From Dryocosmus kuriphilus (lineage: Eukaryota > Arthropoda > Insecta > Hymenoptera > Cynipidae), in assembly GCA_038277395.1 (NCBI GenBank), contig CM076192.1:54669119-54733118 (forward strand): a stretch of 64,000 bases of DNA, in the 5' to 3' direction. The notes below the pieces were generated by a model, which was not told where the DNA came from, ran no database searches, and worked only from the letters and a program-made list of their open reading frames with translations. Every line of letters starts with the position of its first letter. Positions within the stretch are counted from its first letter, which is position 1. A program made the position numbers and the translations under genes. Of this stretch, positions 30,518-40,372 are shown piece after piece.

Positions 30518-31774
30518 ATGAAGCCAAAAAGACTGAAAAATGAGAACGGGGATGTGACCCTACAAAATCGTTTTGAGCCACTGGCGGATATTGGATGATC
30601 GACGACGCAAGGGGACTGGGACGCAAAAACCTGGAGATGACAATGAGGAAGAAATGAACGATGAAGTAATCATCGAGAAAAGGAAACGAAATATTCCGCC
30701 CATCGTTATCACTAAGGCAAGTAGTAATTATTCCGCGATGATGAAGGAACTCAGGAATCTCACTCCAAGCAAAAACGTTAAGTTTGCTCTTATTAAAGAA
30801 GGACTTTCAATCCGCACGGAAAACTTGGAGGATTACAATGCTATACAGTCTCTTGACGAGAATGCAATATCTTATTATTCATATATGTTTAAAGACCAGA
30901 AACCTAAAAACCTGGTTTTAAAAGGACTACCTGACCTACCAATTGAGGACATCAGAGAGGATCTGGAGAACCAGGGAATCCAGGCCAAGAATATTATCAT
31001 ACTTAAAGCTAAAAAAAAGCATAATGCGGCGCAGGGACACTTCAACCCTAGTGAAAAATTTTTCATCCTAGATTAATAACAGTGAACCCAGATGTGGACT
31101 TAAAATCAGTGCGTATGGTCAGATACATCTGCTCGGTCAAAGTGTATTGGGAGACCTTTAAAAACTCCAAACGGGCTACACAGTGTCACAGATGCCAACA
31201 GTATGGCCATGGTTCCACCCATTGCAAAAGCGACCCTAAATGTGTAAAGTGTGTGGGCTCGCACCACACTAGTGAGTGTACCAAAACTGAAAGTGACCCC
31301 GTGCAATGTGTAAATTGTAGAGGTGCACACCCCGCCAGCTACTCCAAATGCCAAATTTATATTTTGCATTTGCAAAAAATAGATTCCAAAAAGGCAAAGT
31401 CTTTGCCAGACAGGTTACCTGCTAGAGGGAAGCCCCCCCCAAATATAAACTCAAACTATCCGCCCCTGAGGCCTAAACCCCGGAGGTGCTTACAACTAAT
31501 GGAGCAGCCAAGCACATATGGGGCAACAAACCAGAGGTGCTTACTACACGTGGACCAGCCAAGCACAATCATGGACAATACGAAAAATCGGGACCAGGCC
31601 TACGTAGCAGACTTCACGGATTTGACGTCCGAACTCAGGGAGCTCAATAGTATTTGTGATATCGGTAAGATGCTGAGGTTAATTCGTAGCTTAAAAAGTA
31701 AATTATTGACATGTACAACTGATCTAGATAGGCTTATTGTTTTCTCCGAACTCATTAATGATGGCAGGAAATAG
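30518..31774 (+). pseudogene. ORF1 of C copy 1, frameshifted
   Basis: Same protein as the intact ORF1 at 60471-61733. Breaks are an inserted base at about 30590, a missing CGCA-type stretch at 30847 and a small deletion at 31060-31075 that leads to a stop. One to two further base changes lie near 31480 and 31585. Three cysteine knuckles remain at about 31182-31345. ORF1 binds element RNA; see the intact copy for domain positions. Confidence 0.9.
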
Positions 31775-34382
31775 ACTGAAAACTAGTAATATTAATATGG
31801 CGCATTGGAATGCGAATGGCATTAAACATAACCTAACTGAGCTGAAAGATTTTATGAAAAACCATGCGATTGATGTTATGCTAGTAAACGAAACGCGAAT
31901 TAACTCAAATATTAAACTGTACGTTCCAGGTTATAATGTCATTCGCAAAGATAGATTAAATAGTCAAGGAGGGGTCCTCTTATTTGTACACATGGACTTA
32001 AGATATACGGAAATTACTATAAATACGAAGTCAATTGAAACCGTTGCGGTCAAATTGTGTGATGGTACTGTTATTGTGTCAGCATACAATCCACCGCAGT
32101 ATAAGTTAAATTCAGACGATCTCGAATTAATTTTCAAATCTAGTGAAAAAGTTCTATTGTATGGAGATCTTAATGCTAAAAGTATGAATTGGAAATGCCA
32201 TAAAGGAAATGCTAGTGGTAGAATACTTCAACAATTTGCAATCAAAAATATGCTTGCTATCTTATTACCAGAAAATTTCACTCTTTATCCATATAATAAT
32301 GCATTACCCAGCGTAGTAGACATTGGCCTAGCTAAATATTGTGTACAATATTGACATTGATGTCATAGATGACCTCTCCTCAGATCATAATCCAGTATTA
32401 ATTAAATTATACGTGCAAAACAATATCCAAAAATATAGGCGGGTATTTTTGGATTACAAGAAAGCCAATTGGCAAAAAATGCGTTCCATTATTAATAAGA
32501 ATTTAGAGCTTAAGTCTGATATTAAAACTACTGATGATATAGATGACAATGTTGGCTCGCTTATCAGTGTCATCACGGATGCCTCCGATGAATCAATACA
32601 GATAAACCTCTCCCATTTTATATTAAAAACCTTATTAAAACCAGAAACTCGTTGCGTAGAATCTTTCAAAGAACTAGTAGTAATGAAGTGCGAAAAAATC
32701 AGAAACCAGTTAGCGAATAAAATCAGTAGAGAAATATTTAAATTTGAGAATACAAATTGGAATGACAAACTAACAAATCTTGATGTTCGTGATAATAGTA
32801 TTTGGAAAATGGCAAACTGCCTTACTAAGGGTTTAAATATAATCTGCACACTCCATGGGAAAAATGGCTTGGCTGTTTCTGAAGACAAGGCCAATTGTTT
32901 AGCTGATCACTATGAGTTGATTCATCACCTGACAAGGACCTGGGAGATGGCCCACCGAGCGTCTAGTCAACAGTAGTTACAAAAAGATTGCGAGTGATAC
33001 CATAGATAAGGACAGCGTTAGTTTAGTCTCTCCTATCGAAATCAGGAGTGCAATAATCAGGACAGGATCGAGAAAGGCCCCGGGACTGGATGGTATTCAA
33101 TAATTCTTAAAAACCTGCCTAAAAAAGCTCTGGTTCAGTTAACATATATCTTTAATGCGTGCTTACTATTATCATATTTTCCGGCTATCTGGAAAACTGC
33201 AAATATCCTGCCTTTTCATAAACCAGGAAAAGACAAACTATTTTCAGTTAGTTATCGACCGATTAGCTTACTTCCCACTCTGGGGAAGCTATTTGAGAAT
33301 CATTTACAAAAGAATTAGAAAATTTGAATTAATTAACAAGGCATTGATACCAGAGCAATTTGGTTTCAGGCCCAAGAGAAATACTGTTCAACAGTTAATA
33401 AGAGTCACAAATTTTATTAGTTCAAACTTTAATAAAAACAAATCAACAGCTTCATGCTTTTAGTTGACCTGGAAAAAAAGCCTTCGACACCGTTTGGCAT
33501 CGAGGCTTTTTTTAAACTTGAAAACTTGAAAATCCCTAAGTACCTAAGTAAAATCATCTTAAGTTATCTTAATGATAGAAGATTCGGAGAGAAATCAAAC
33601 GAATTTAAAATTGCTGCGGGAGTCCCACAGGGTTCCATTCTCGGTCCTGTCTTGTTCTTGTACTACATAAATGATATTCCTAAAATGAGAGGCATTTTAT
33701 TATCTCTTTTCGCAGACGATACTGCTGCTTATACAGACTCTATGAGCAAGCGACTTGCCATAACGAAATTACAAAGTTATGCGTTAATTCTAGCAGATTA
33801 TTTTCATAAATGGAAGCTTAAGATTAATGTAAATAAGACGGATCTTATTGTATTTACACATAAACTCAAAAAGGAAAAAAAATTCCTGACTTCGTCATGA
33901 ATAATAAGATTATAGAGCGTAAAACTAAAATAAAATACCTCGGTGTTAACTTGCACTTCATGCTAAATTTTCTTGCTCACATTGAGGATATTAAGAAAAA
34001 AGTAAACAAGATGATGGGCGTTCTCTTTTGTCTTATACGCAGAAGAAGCAAATTGAATCAGAATAAAACCATTATATATAATGCTATCATTAAATCTTTA
34101 ATGCTCTATGCTGCTCCAGTTTGGAGCATAAAACTAATATTTCCAAACTTCAAAGACTGCAAAATAAATGTCTCAGAATGATTACTAATGCAAATCCAAG
34201 AGAGAGAGAAATATTGACTACACAATAGGCTTAAGATTCCATATATTGAAAAAGAAATCTTTGAACGAACAAAGAAATTTTTTGAAACGCAAATTGGTGA
34301 TATTCCTGAAATGCAAAAGCCAAAGTTATGTCTAGGCTTGCTCCATTCAAGATTGGAATATAAAATGTTCACATCCTGATAG
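31758..34382 (+). pseudogene. ORF2 of C copy 1, frameshifted
   Basis: The endonuclease is open to 32354 (His-Trp-Asn-Ala-Asn-Gly, Gly-Asp-Leu-Asn-Ala-Lys). The frame shifts at 32337, where AGA is missing compared with copy 2. Further small indels at about 32600, 32693, 32830, 32935, 33100, 33300, 33450, 33475, 33585 and 34130 break the linker and reverse transcriptase. Gly-Val-Pro-Gln-Gly-Ser (33618) and Phe-Ala-Asp-Asp (33709) are present. About 20 bases are missing before 33585 relative to the other copy. Confidence 0.9.
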
Positions 34383-34662
34383 AATAAAAATGCAATACCT
34401 CAGCATCCTAGTTTGTAAGTTTTATTGTTGTCTATTTTTAAGATCTTAACATATCTCTCATGGGTTTTTTTGAAAAACTAATCTTTACCCAAATTTATTC
34501 CGATCAGCAATGAAAATGTATTTATGAAAACTTAAATTAATAGGCCGTATTCGAATAGCGAAAAAGATACCTAGACTTAAAATATTACCAAACAAATCTG
34601 TATTCTTGAATATTATTTGTATTACTCTCTTTATGGTCAATAAATATATCTAAAAGAAAAGG

Positions 34663-34675
34663 ATCAATGATGCCT
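34663..34675. repeat. Right target-site duplication of C copy 1
   Basis: ATCAATGATGCCT, identical to 60323-60335 in front of C copy 2. It resumes the D reading frame (Ile-Asn-Asp-Ala). Confidence 0.85.
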
Positions 34676-35096
34676 CAAAAGAGACAATACCACTCGCCAT
34701 AACGGGAAAGGGTAAACATTACATCCTGCCTCCAGATATTAAAGAACTTATAAAAACCAGAAATAGTTTAAGAAAAATTACACAAAGAACAACTAGATAA
34801 ATCAAATCTGTTAGCCACGCACTATGAGCAGGTACATAGAATGACCTCACACTGGGGGGATCATGAAATAGAAAGGCTCGCCCACATAAAAAATCAGAGT
34901 ATTTTAGCACAAAAGATTAACCCAGAAGAAATTATTCTCACCTCTCCCAATGAAGTCAAAAAAGTCATCACTAATGTTAAACCCAAAAAAACACCGGACC
35001 TCGATGGCATCCAGAACATCTTACTTAAAAATCTGCCTAAAAAAGCTATTGTACAGCTTACTTATATATTTAATGCCTCTCTCAGATTAGCTTACT
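34676..35096 (+). mobile_element. Element D, piece 2 (linker to start of the reverse transcriptase)
   Basis: Contains the linker with Ile-Lys-Thr-Arg-Asn-Ser-Leu-Arg, a deletion near 34790, then an open frame (34841-35096) with Asp-Gly-Ile-Gln-Asn and Lys-Ala-Ile-Val-Gln-Leu-Thr-Tyr-Ile-Phe-Asn-Ala. It stops at the insertion point of the A' element after Arg-Leu-Ala-Tyr. The frame continues in phase at 36464. Confidence 0.88.
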
Positions 35097-35188
35097 CAGT
35101 ATAGTGTAGAATAGCATCTATAACTGCATTCAGTTTTCCATGCTTCAAGCAGTGTTTTGTGTCGAAGTGCCCACCAAGTTAAATGATA

Positions 35189-35306
35189 TACCAGTGCCTC
35201 ACAGTGTATCAGTGCCTCTCGGATCTAAATCAGTGCCTCACGGATTATCAGTGTCTCACGGATTATCAGTGCCTTTTGGATTATCAGTGCCTCACGGATT
35301 ATTGGT
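35189..35306 (+). repeat. 18-bp tandem repeats in the A' 5' UTR
   Basis: About six units of the type ATCAGTGCCTCACGGATT, with variants, end roughly 80 bases before the ORF1 start. Tandem repeats in 5' UTRs of non-LTR elements often carry promoter activity; that role is inferred here. Confidence 0.85.
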
Positions 35307-35389
35307 AATGTATCATAGTGCTTTACAATAATATTTTTCTCAATATTGTATTGTATTCTTTTCCTGTATTGTACTCTTTTCCTCGCACC

Positions 35390-36444
35390 ATGGGTGATCC
35401 TCCCCCTCATGAACGATCTTCTGCATCCTCTATGCACCCAACCCAGCCCAATCCGGCCATACCTTCGCTGTCACTTCCTCTCGGTGATGGTCTTTCTAAC
35501 GCGCAGCTCGCTGCAGCAATCTCTGAAATTAGCAAGGTCCTTGATTCCTACAAGGCAATCCTCCACTCTCGAGCCACACCCACACTCACTCCCACATCTG
35601 TTGCTAATCCTGATGATGACCTCATGGAACTCTCTCTCGACTCTCCTCTCTCGAAGGTCGACAAAAACGACGGTTTCAAATCCGTCAATCCTAGACGTAA
35701 AAAACGCAGGCGTACTGCAAGTCCCCCTCTACCCTCTTCCCCGACGACTTCCGACGAGGAAGGTTCTCTAGCTCTATCATCTAGCTCTTCCGACGATGAC
35801 GAACCCGTCGCCAAGGAACGAAGCCCTCCTCCTATTCGTATCCTAAGAAAAGATCTGTGGCCTAAAATCCACCAAGCCCTTTTAAAGGATGACATTCCTG
35901 TTCGCTCGGCTAAAAACACTTCTGACGCCATTCTTGTATACCCCGAAACCGTCGAAGGCTTCCGTGCCATCACGGCCAAACTCGACAAATATAACTTGGC
36001 GTATTCTACCAACCAACTTCGACAGGATAGAGATCTTGTCGTTGTAATCAGGGGGGTCATTGAGTCCCTTTCCGATGAAGCTATCCTAAAGGAGCTTCAA
36101 ATGAAAATCCCCTCGGTGAAGAACATTCACCGAATGAGAAAAAGGCGACAAGATCTGGCCCCTTGTCGTAGTTCACTTGGACCCAACTGCTCCTACAGCT
36201 AAAACTATTTTTAATTTACAAACTTTAGCCGGTCTCAGCGTGAAAGTTGAGACCAAGCGTAAATCGTCTTTGGTTCCCCAATGTCTTCGCTGTCTCAAGT
36301 TTTTTCACACGGCGAATTATTGCCACGCTCCTTGGGCATGCTCGTTCTGCGCTCGCAGCCATGCCACCGCCTCTTGCCCTTTTAAAGAGCAGAAAAATGC
36401 TACCCCCTCCTGCTTCAACTGCAAAGGAGCTCACCGTGCCACAC
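35390..36444 (+). pseudogene. ORF1 of A', one frameshift, 3' truncated
   Basis: ATG at 35390 (context ACCATGG). A Ser/Pro-rich N-terminus is followed by a helical segment (Ala-Ala-Ala-Ile-Ser-Glu-Ile-Ser-Lys-Val-Leu), an Arg/Lys cluster (Arg-Arg-Lys-Lys-Arg-Arg-Arg-Thr) near residue 104 that could be a nuclear localisation signal, and acidic Ser/Asp tracts. Next come the RNA-binding domain (about residues 160-250) and, after a one-base frameshift near 36150-36165, cysteine knuckles at 36281-36440. The last knuckle is cut by the A tail. Homologous to the A element ORF1 at 8259-9425. Confidence 0.88.
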
Positions 36445-36463
36445 AAAAAAAAAAAAAAAAAAA

Positions 36464-36515
36464 AGATTAGCTTACTTCACACCAAAGTGGAAAGTAGCTA
36501 ACATCCTACCTTTCT
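36464..36515 (+). mobile_element. Element D, piece 3
   Basis: 52 bases between two insertions. Reads Ala-Tyr-Phe-Thr-Pro-Lys-Trp-Lys-Val-Ala-Asn-Ile-Leu-Pro, a conserved reverse-transcriptase segment, in phase with pieces 2 and 4. Confidence 0.85.
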
Positions 36516-38333
36516 TTTTTTTTTTTCTTTTAAAAACCATTTATTAATCAATATTGTTTACAGGTACATTTGTATTACATTTTTATTTATATTTATATTG
36601 TATTCTGCGCCCGTTAAGTACATAACTTATCAGAATGTTTATAATTTGGTGTTGCTCAAATTTATATTTCAATGTATCGTTTATCAATTTGTTTTGGGTA
36701 AAAGGTTGTTCAAAAAATCCCATTTGATTTTTATTTTTACTCTTAAAATAATTAAATCTATTTCCTTAAATCTAGAGCTATTTACATTGTTACGTACAGT
36801 GGAGAAAATATTTTATATATATAGACACACACACATATATCTACATAGTACATAGATGTATACATACATACATATATTCATACATACACACGTATATGTG
36901 CTTACATGCGTCCGTTCTTAATATTCTTACTTTATTAGAGCATAAGGTAATTTTGTTTTTATTTTAAAAGGTGCGTTGTTTTTATCATATAAATGTATGT
37001 CTGCTAAAGCTTCTGAATTATTCAATTGGTAATTATAAAATTTTTGTGTCTGTTCCAAAATATTAGTTTTAATATCATTTATATGCAATTCTTTTCGAAT
37101 ATCTAAATTTCGCTTTTTCGGATTTGAATTTGTTATTCGTCTCAATAATTTATTTTCAAAAGTTTGCAATTTTTTAAGATGTAAGCTTGCAACGCTGCTC
37201 CAAACTGGGGCTGCGTATAGTATTACTGGTTTGATAAGCATCTTATATAATATTAATTTGTTATTAATGCTAAGGGCACTCTTTCTATTTATTAATTTGT
37301 ATAATAGTCCATTCATTTTGTATCCTTTTTTGCATGCTTCATCAATATGTTTTATAAATGTCAGTTTACTATCTAAACCTACGCCTAGGTATTTGACAAA
37401 TTTTTTCTGAGTAATTCTTACATTATCTAGTGTGATGACAAGACTGTTTTCATTTACCTCAGATTTCTTACTATAAATTATAAATTCAGTCTTATTAGGA
37501 TTAATTTTAATTTTCCACTTATGGTAATACTTAATTAATTCATAAATATGCCTTTGTAGGTATTCCACGGCCTTATATTTTTTCCATGAGGAAGCATACA
37601 CCCTGTGGAACGCCTGCCGATATATTTTGCAAATTCGATCTTTTACCATTACATAGCACCGCGAATTTTCTATTTTCGAGATAGTTCATAATAAGTTTCA
37701 CAATATACATAGGAATTTTTAGCTGATGTAATTTATGTATAAGCCCTATGTGCCAGACGGTATCAAAAGCTTTTTCGATATCAAGAAATATGGCTGCGGT
37801 TGATTTATTCAAGTTGAAATTTGTAGCGATATGGTTTGTCATGCGAGCTAGTTGTTGGACAGTGCTGTGCTTTTCTCTGAACCCAAATTGTTCAACCATA
37901 AGTATTTTATTTGTTGATTCGAAATGTTTCAAGCGATATAATATAATAATTTCAAAAATTTTGCTCAAGGTGGGTAAGAGACTTATTGGCCTATAATTTT
38001 GTGGGAAAATTTTATCCTTGCCTGGTTTTTGGAACGCAAGCACGTTTGCAATTTTCCACTCTTGTGGAAAGTACGATAATTTAAAACATGAGTTGAAGAT
38101 ATACGTTAACTGAACTATTGCTTTACTTGGAAGATTTTTAAGTACAAGATTTTGTATACCGTCAGGCCCAGGGGCTTTTCTTGGCGAAGTTTGCTTTATC
38201 GCTTTTTTGATTTCTTTCGGAGTTGTTAACACAATTGCATTTATTTCTAAATCAGTCTCTATAATTTCAAAGTAGCTATTATTTACAATTTTTTTTTTTT
38301 TTTTTTTTACAATTTTTTCGGTTTCCCTATTTC
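36516..38333 (-). mobile_element. Family B retrotransposon, 5'-truncated, antisense, inserted in D
   Basis: 1818 bp flanked by ACATCCTACCTTTCT at 36501-36515 and 38334-38348. The 3' end (poly-T-rich, 36516-36530) and B-type 3' UTR are on the left. The coding part runs leftwards from about 38280. Truncation at the 5' side is the usual outcome of incomplete reverse transcription. The 5' junction carries T/A-rich filler (38290-38333). Confidence 0.92.
36927..38232 (-). pseudogene. ORF2 reverse transcriptase of the antisense B copy
   Basis: Open at 37573-38232 (219 codons) and 36927-37649 (240 codons). The two frames overlap near 37600, where about 70 bp between Gly-Val-Pro-Gln-Gly and the Ala-Ser-Ser-Trp-Lys-Lys segment are missing, including Phe-Ala-Asp-Asp. 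Blocks seen are Pro-Gly-Pro-Asp-Gly-Ile-Gln near residue 22, Pro-Ile-Ser-Leu-Leu, Gln-Phe-Gly-Phe-Arg, Glu-Lys-Ala-Phe-Asp-Thr-Val-Trp and the C-terminal Asn-Asn-Ala-Pro-Phe-Lys-Ile. With the catalytic motif lost it is inactive. Confidence 0.9.
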
Positions 38334-38348
38334 ACATCCTACCTTTCT

Positions 38349-39102
38349 ACAAGTCAGGCAAAGATAAACAACAACCCGCGAGTTACAGACCCATTAGTCT
38401 CCTATCCACACTGAGTAAAATCTTCGAAAAGATCATCTACAACAGAATCCTAGAATTTGAAAATTAAAACAATATACTTATCCCAGAACAATTTGGCTTT
38501 CGAAATAAAAAAAAGCACTGTGCATCAGTTATTAAGATTAACTAATCACATTTCGACAAACCTTAATAAAAATAAATCAACTGCATTAATATTATTAGAT
38601 CTTGAAAAAGCTTTTGGCACAGTGTGGATCGAAGGACTCATTCTCAAGCTAGCAAAGCTTAACTTTCCTGTTTATGTTCTAAAAATACTCCAAAGCTATC
38701 TAAACAACAGAAAATTCGTAGCCTCTGTCAAGGGTTGCAAGTCAACTGAGCATAATATTGAAGCAGGGGTGCCTCAAGGATCCATATTGGCCCCGGTGCT
38801 TTTTATCCTATATGTGAACGACGTACCTCGTAATGAAATACGAGAGGGACTAACTCCTGACAACATACAGCGTATTGCGCTCTTCGCTGACGGTACAGCA
38901 GCATATGCTTCCTCCTGGAGTAAAAGACTGGCCGTTACCAAATTGCAGACTTACGATAATATATTGTTACAATACTTCCATAGGTGGAAACTCAAAGTGA
39001 ATGTCGAGAAAACAGAGTTTATTATATTCACAAGAAAAATCAAAAAGGAAAATATACCAATATAATACTCAGATCAATCTTAAATCCTGTGTAGAATATT
39101 TA
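38349..39102 (+). pseudogene. Element D, piece 4: reverse-transcriptase core
   Basis: Continues D with Ser-Tyr-Arg-Pro-Ile-Ser-Leu-Leu (38376), Glu-Gln-Phe-Gly-Phe-Arg (38483), Glu-Lys-Ala-Phe-Gly (usual Asp; 38604), Gly-Val-Pro-Gln-Gly-Ser (38768) and Phe-Ala-Asp-Gly (usual Asp-Asp; 38884). A stop at 38466 and an extra A-run at 38506 break the frame. The active-site Asp-Asp reads Asp-Gly, so this copy would be inactive even without the insertions. It ends at Cys-Val-Glu-Tyr-Leu, split by the Tc1 element. Confidence 0.9.
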
Positions 39103-39151
39103 CAGTCTGTTCCACAAGAAAGAATACGCGTTTTCTCGAAAAGTCTTAAAG
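39103..39151 (+). repeat. Left TIR of the Tc1 element
   Basis: Pairs with 40322-40370 in reverse complement, with two mismatches (positions 11 and 43 from the end). Confidence 0.95.
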
Positions 39152-39234
39152 ATTTTTGTTCGTTTCTTTTTTGACCTGACTGTACGTTTCAAGGGCAAGA
39201 GCGGAACTGCCGATTTGGTTCAGTCTCATTCGAA

Positions 39235-40260
39235 GTGTCGGATAGTGAACAAGTTTGCGCAATGAGTGCAGTATACGCTAAACGGTTCGAAGCTGTGTTT
39301 TTGTGCAGCAATGCACACGGACCAAAACTTTTATACTCAGCTGCTGCTAAAGTGCTTAAAAAGTATAAGTACTTCGTGCAAAAGTGGGTGGAGCGGTATA
39401 GGGACACAAAAGCTGTTGACGATCTTCCAGGAAAAGGAGAAACGCGAGCAACGTCCAGCAAGGAGGATAAGGGGATCATCGCACTATTCAAGCGCAACCC
39501 CACTCTACGGCTGCGCGAAGCCAAGGCTAAGCTAGCGGAGAAGGGATTAGACGTTAGTATAAACACCATAAGACGCAGATTAGCTGAGGCAAACATGCAG
39601 TACCGTAGCACGAGGCAGAAACCCCTGCTCTCAGAAGTGCACATGCAAAAACGGCTGTCATGGGCTATGGAAAATAATGATCGCGATTGGTCAAATGTGA
39701 TTTTTTCCGACGAAGCATCCTTTTGGGCATGGGTTCCAATAAAACGTGCCTGGTCAGGCAAAGGTGAGCGGTTCCTCCAGCGAACTGTTAAACACCCAGT
39801 AAAGATCCATGTTTGGGGTTGCTTCTCACAGCGCGGGTTTGGCTGTTTAGAGCTGTTCACTGAGAACCTGAACGCGGAAAGAATGGTCAAAATCTACAAG
39901 CATGGTCTTCTGAGGTCTGCAGAAAAGATGTTTGGAGCCAATAATGAGGTTTGGATCCTTCAAGAGGACAACGATCCCAAACATTGCAGTCGCCTCTGCA
40001 AGAACTGGAAAGCTGAAAATGGCGTCGTCATCTTGGCCTGGCCTTCACAATCTCCTGATGCCAATCCGATTGAAAATGTGTGGAGTGTCGTTAAGAGAAA
40101 ACTTGCAGGAAGGCGTGTATTCATTCTCAAGCAGCTCTCTCCACGAATTAGAGAGGTGTGGCGCTCTCTGTCTTTAGAATATGCTGAAAAATTAGTCGAG
40201 AGCATGCCCAGAAGATGCCAGGCCATTATCGAGAATAATGGCGATTGGACCATTTATTAA
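39235..40260 (+). CDS. Tc1-type DD34E transposase
   Basis: 341 codons, uninterrupted. The N-terminal half (about 1-130) holds two helix-turn-helix-like segments for binding the terminal repeats; the second ends Asn-Thr-Ile-Arg-Arg-Arg-Leu near residue 115. The catalytic domain has Asp159 (Phe-Ser-Asp-Glu), Asp245 (Gln-Glu-Asp-Asn-Asp-Pro-Lys-His) and Glu280 (Asn-Pro-Ile-Glu-Asn-Val-Trp) with 34 residues between the last two. Trp-Pro-Ser-Gln-Ser-Pro-Asp is conserved. The enzyme cuts at the repeats and inserts at TA. Length is typical for the family (about 340). The start at 39235 is the first in-frame ATG; one at 39262 is possible. All catalytic residues are present, so it may be functional. 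Confidence 0.97.
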   Translation: MSDSEQVCAMSAVYAKRFEAVFLCSNAHGPKLLYSAAAKVLKKYKYFVQKWVERYRDTKAVDDLPGKGETRATSSKEDKGIIALFKRNPTLRLREAKAKLAEKGLDVSINTIRRRLAEANMQYRSTRQKPLLSEVHMQKRLSWAMENNDRDWSNVIFSDEASFWAWVPIKRAWSGKGERFLQRTVKHPVKIHVWGCFSQRGFGCLELFTENLNAERMVKIYKHGLLRSAEKMFGANNEVWILQEDNDPKHCSRLCKNWKAENGVVILAWPSQSPDANPIENVWSVVKRKLAGRRVFILKQLSPRIREVWRSLSLEYAEKLVESMPRRCQAIIENNGDWTIY

Positions 40261-40321
40261 GGTAAGTACTCCCTAATTTTTAAAGCGTTTTTTTCATGCC
40301 AAAAAAGAAAAATAAAGTTTT

Positions 40322-40370
40322 CTTTAAAACTTTTCGAGAAAACGCGTATTCTTTCTTGTAGAACAGACTG
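40322..40370 (-). repeat. Right TIR of the Tc1 element
   Basis: Inverted partner of 39103-39151, ending ACAGACTG before the target TA at 40371. Confidence 0.95.
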
Positions 40371-40372
40371 TA

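Larger units (their letters stand above)
30383..34662 (+). mobile_element. Family C Jockey-like retrotransposon, copy 1, inserted in D
   Basis: 4.28 kb with 5' UTR (30383-30517), ORF1, ORF2 and a 3' UTR ending with AATAAATATATC just before the duplicated target ATCAATGATGCCT at 34663-34675. No long poly(A) tail is present. It is nearly identical to 60336-64000; differences are mainly small indels, and each breaks a frame that is open in the other copy. This pattern favours consensus error or haplotype duplication over independent decay. Confidence 0.93.
35097..36463 (+). mobile_element. A' retroelement: 5' half only, with its own A tail
   Basis: 1367 bp flanked by AGATTAGCTTACT at 35084-35096 and 36464-36476. 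It has a 5' UTR, nearly all of ORF1, and then a run of about 19 A (36445-36463) directly at the duplication. ORF2 and the 3' UTR are missing. The duplication and tail show that this truncated form was inserted by target-primed reverse transcription, probably from a prematurely polyadenylated or internally primed RNA. Confidence 0.88.
39103..40370 (+). mobile_element. Tc1-type transposon, complete, inserted in D
   Basis: 1268 bp between TA dinucleotides (39101-39102 and 40371-40372). Terminal inverted repeats of about 49 bp (39103-39151 and 40322-40370), starting CAGTCTGTTC, have two mismatches. One intact transposase gene fills the interior. This is the standard layout and length for the superfamily. 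Removing it with one TA puts the split Tyr-Leu-Gly motif of D back in phase, which confirms the boundaries. Confidence 0.97.

Noticed and set aside
35225..35437. Minus-strand stretch encoding repeated Arg-Glu-Ala-Leu-Ile-Ile units
   Set aside because: A translation of the 18-bp DNA repeats of the A' 5' UTR; the period divisible by three keeps it open by chance.
35346..36060. Alternate-frame and antisense open stretches over A' ORF1 (141 and 170 codons)
   Set aside because: Low-complexity shadows of the Ser/Pro/Asp-rich ORF1 frame, which carries the domain evidence.
39189..40253. Minus-strand open stretches (233 and 97 codons) over the Tc1 element
   Set aside because: Antisense to the intact DD34E transposase; no family features of their own.
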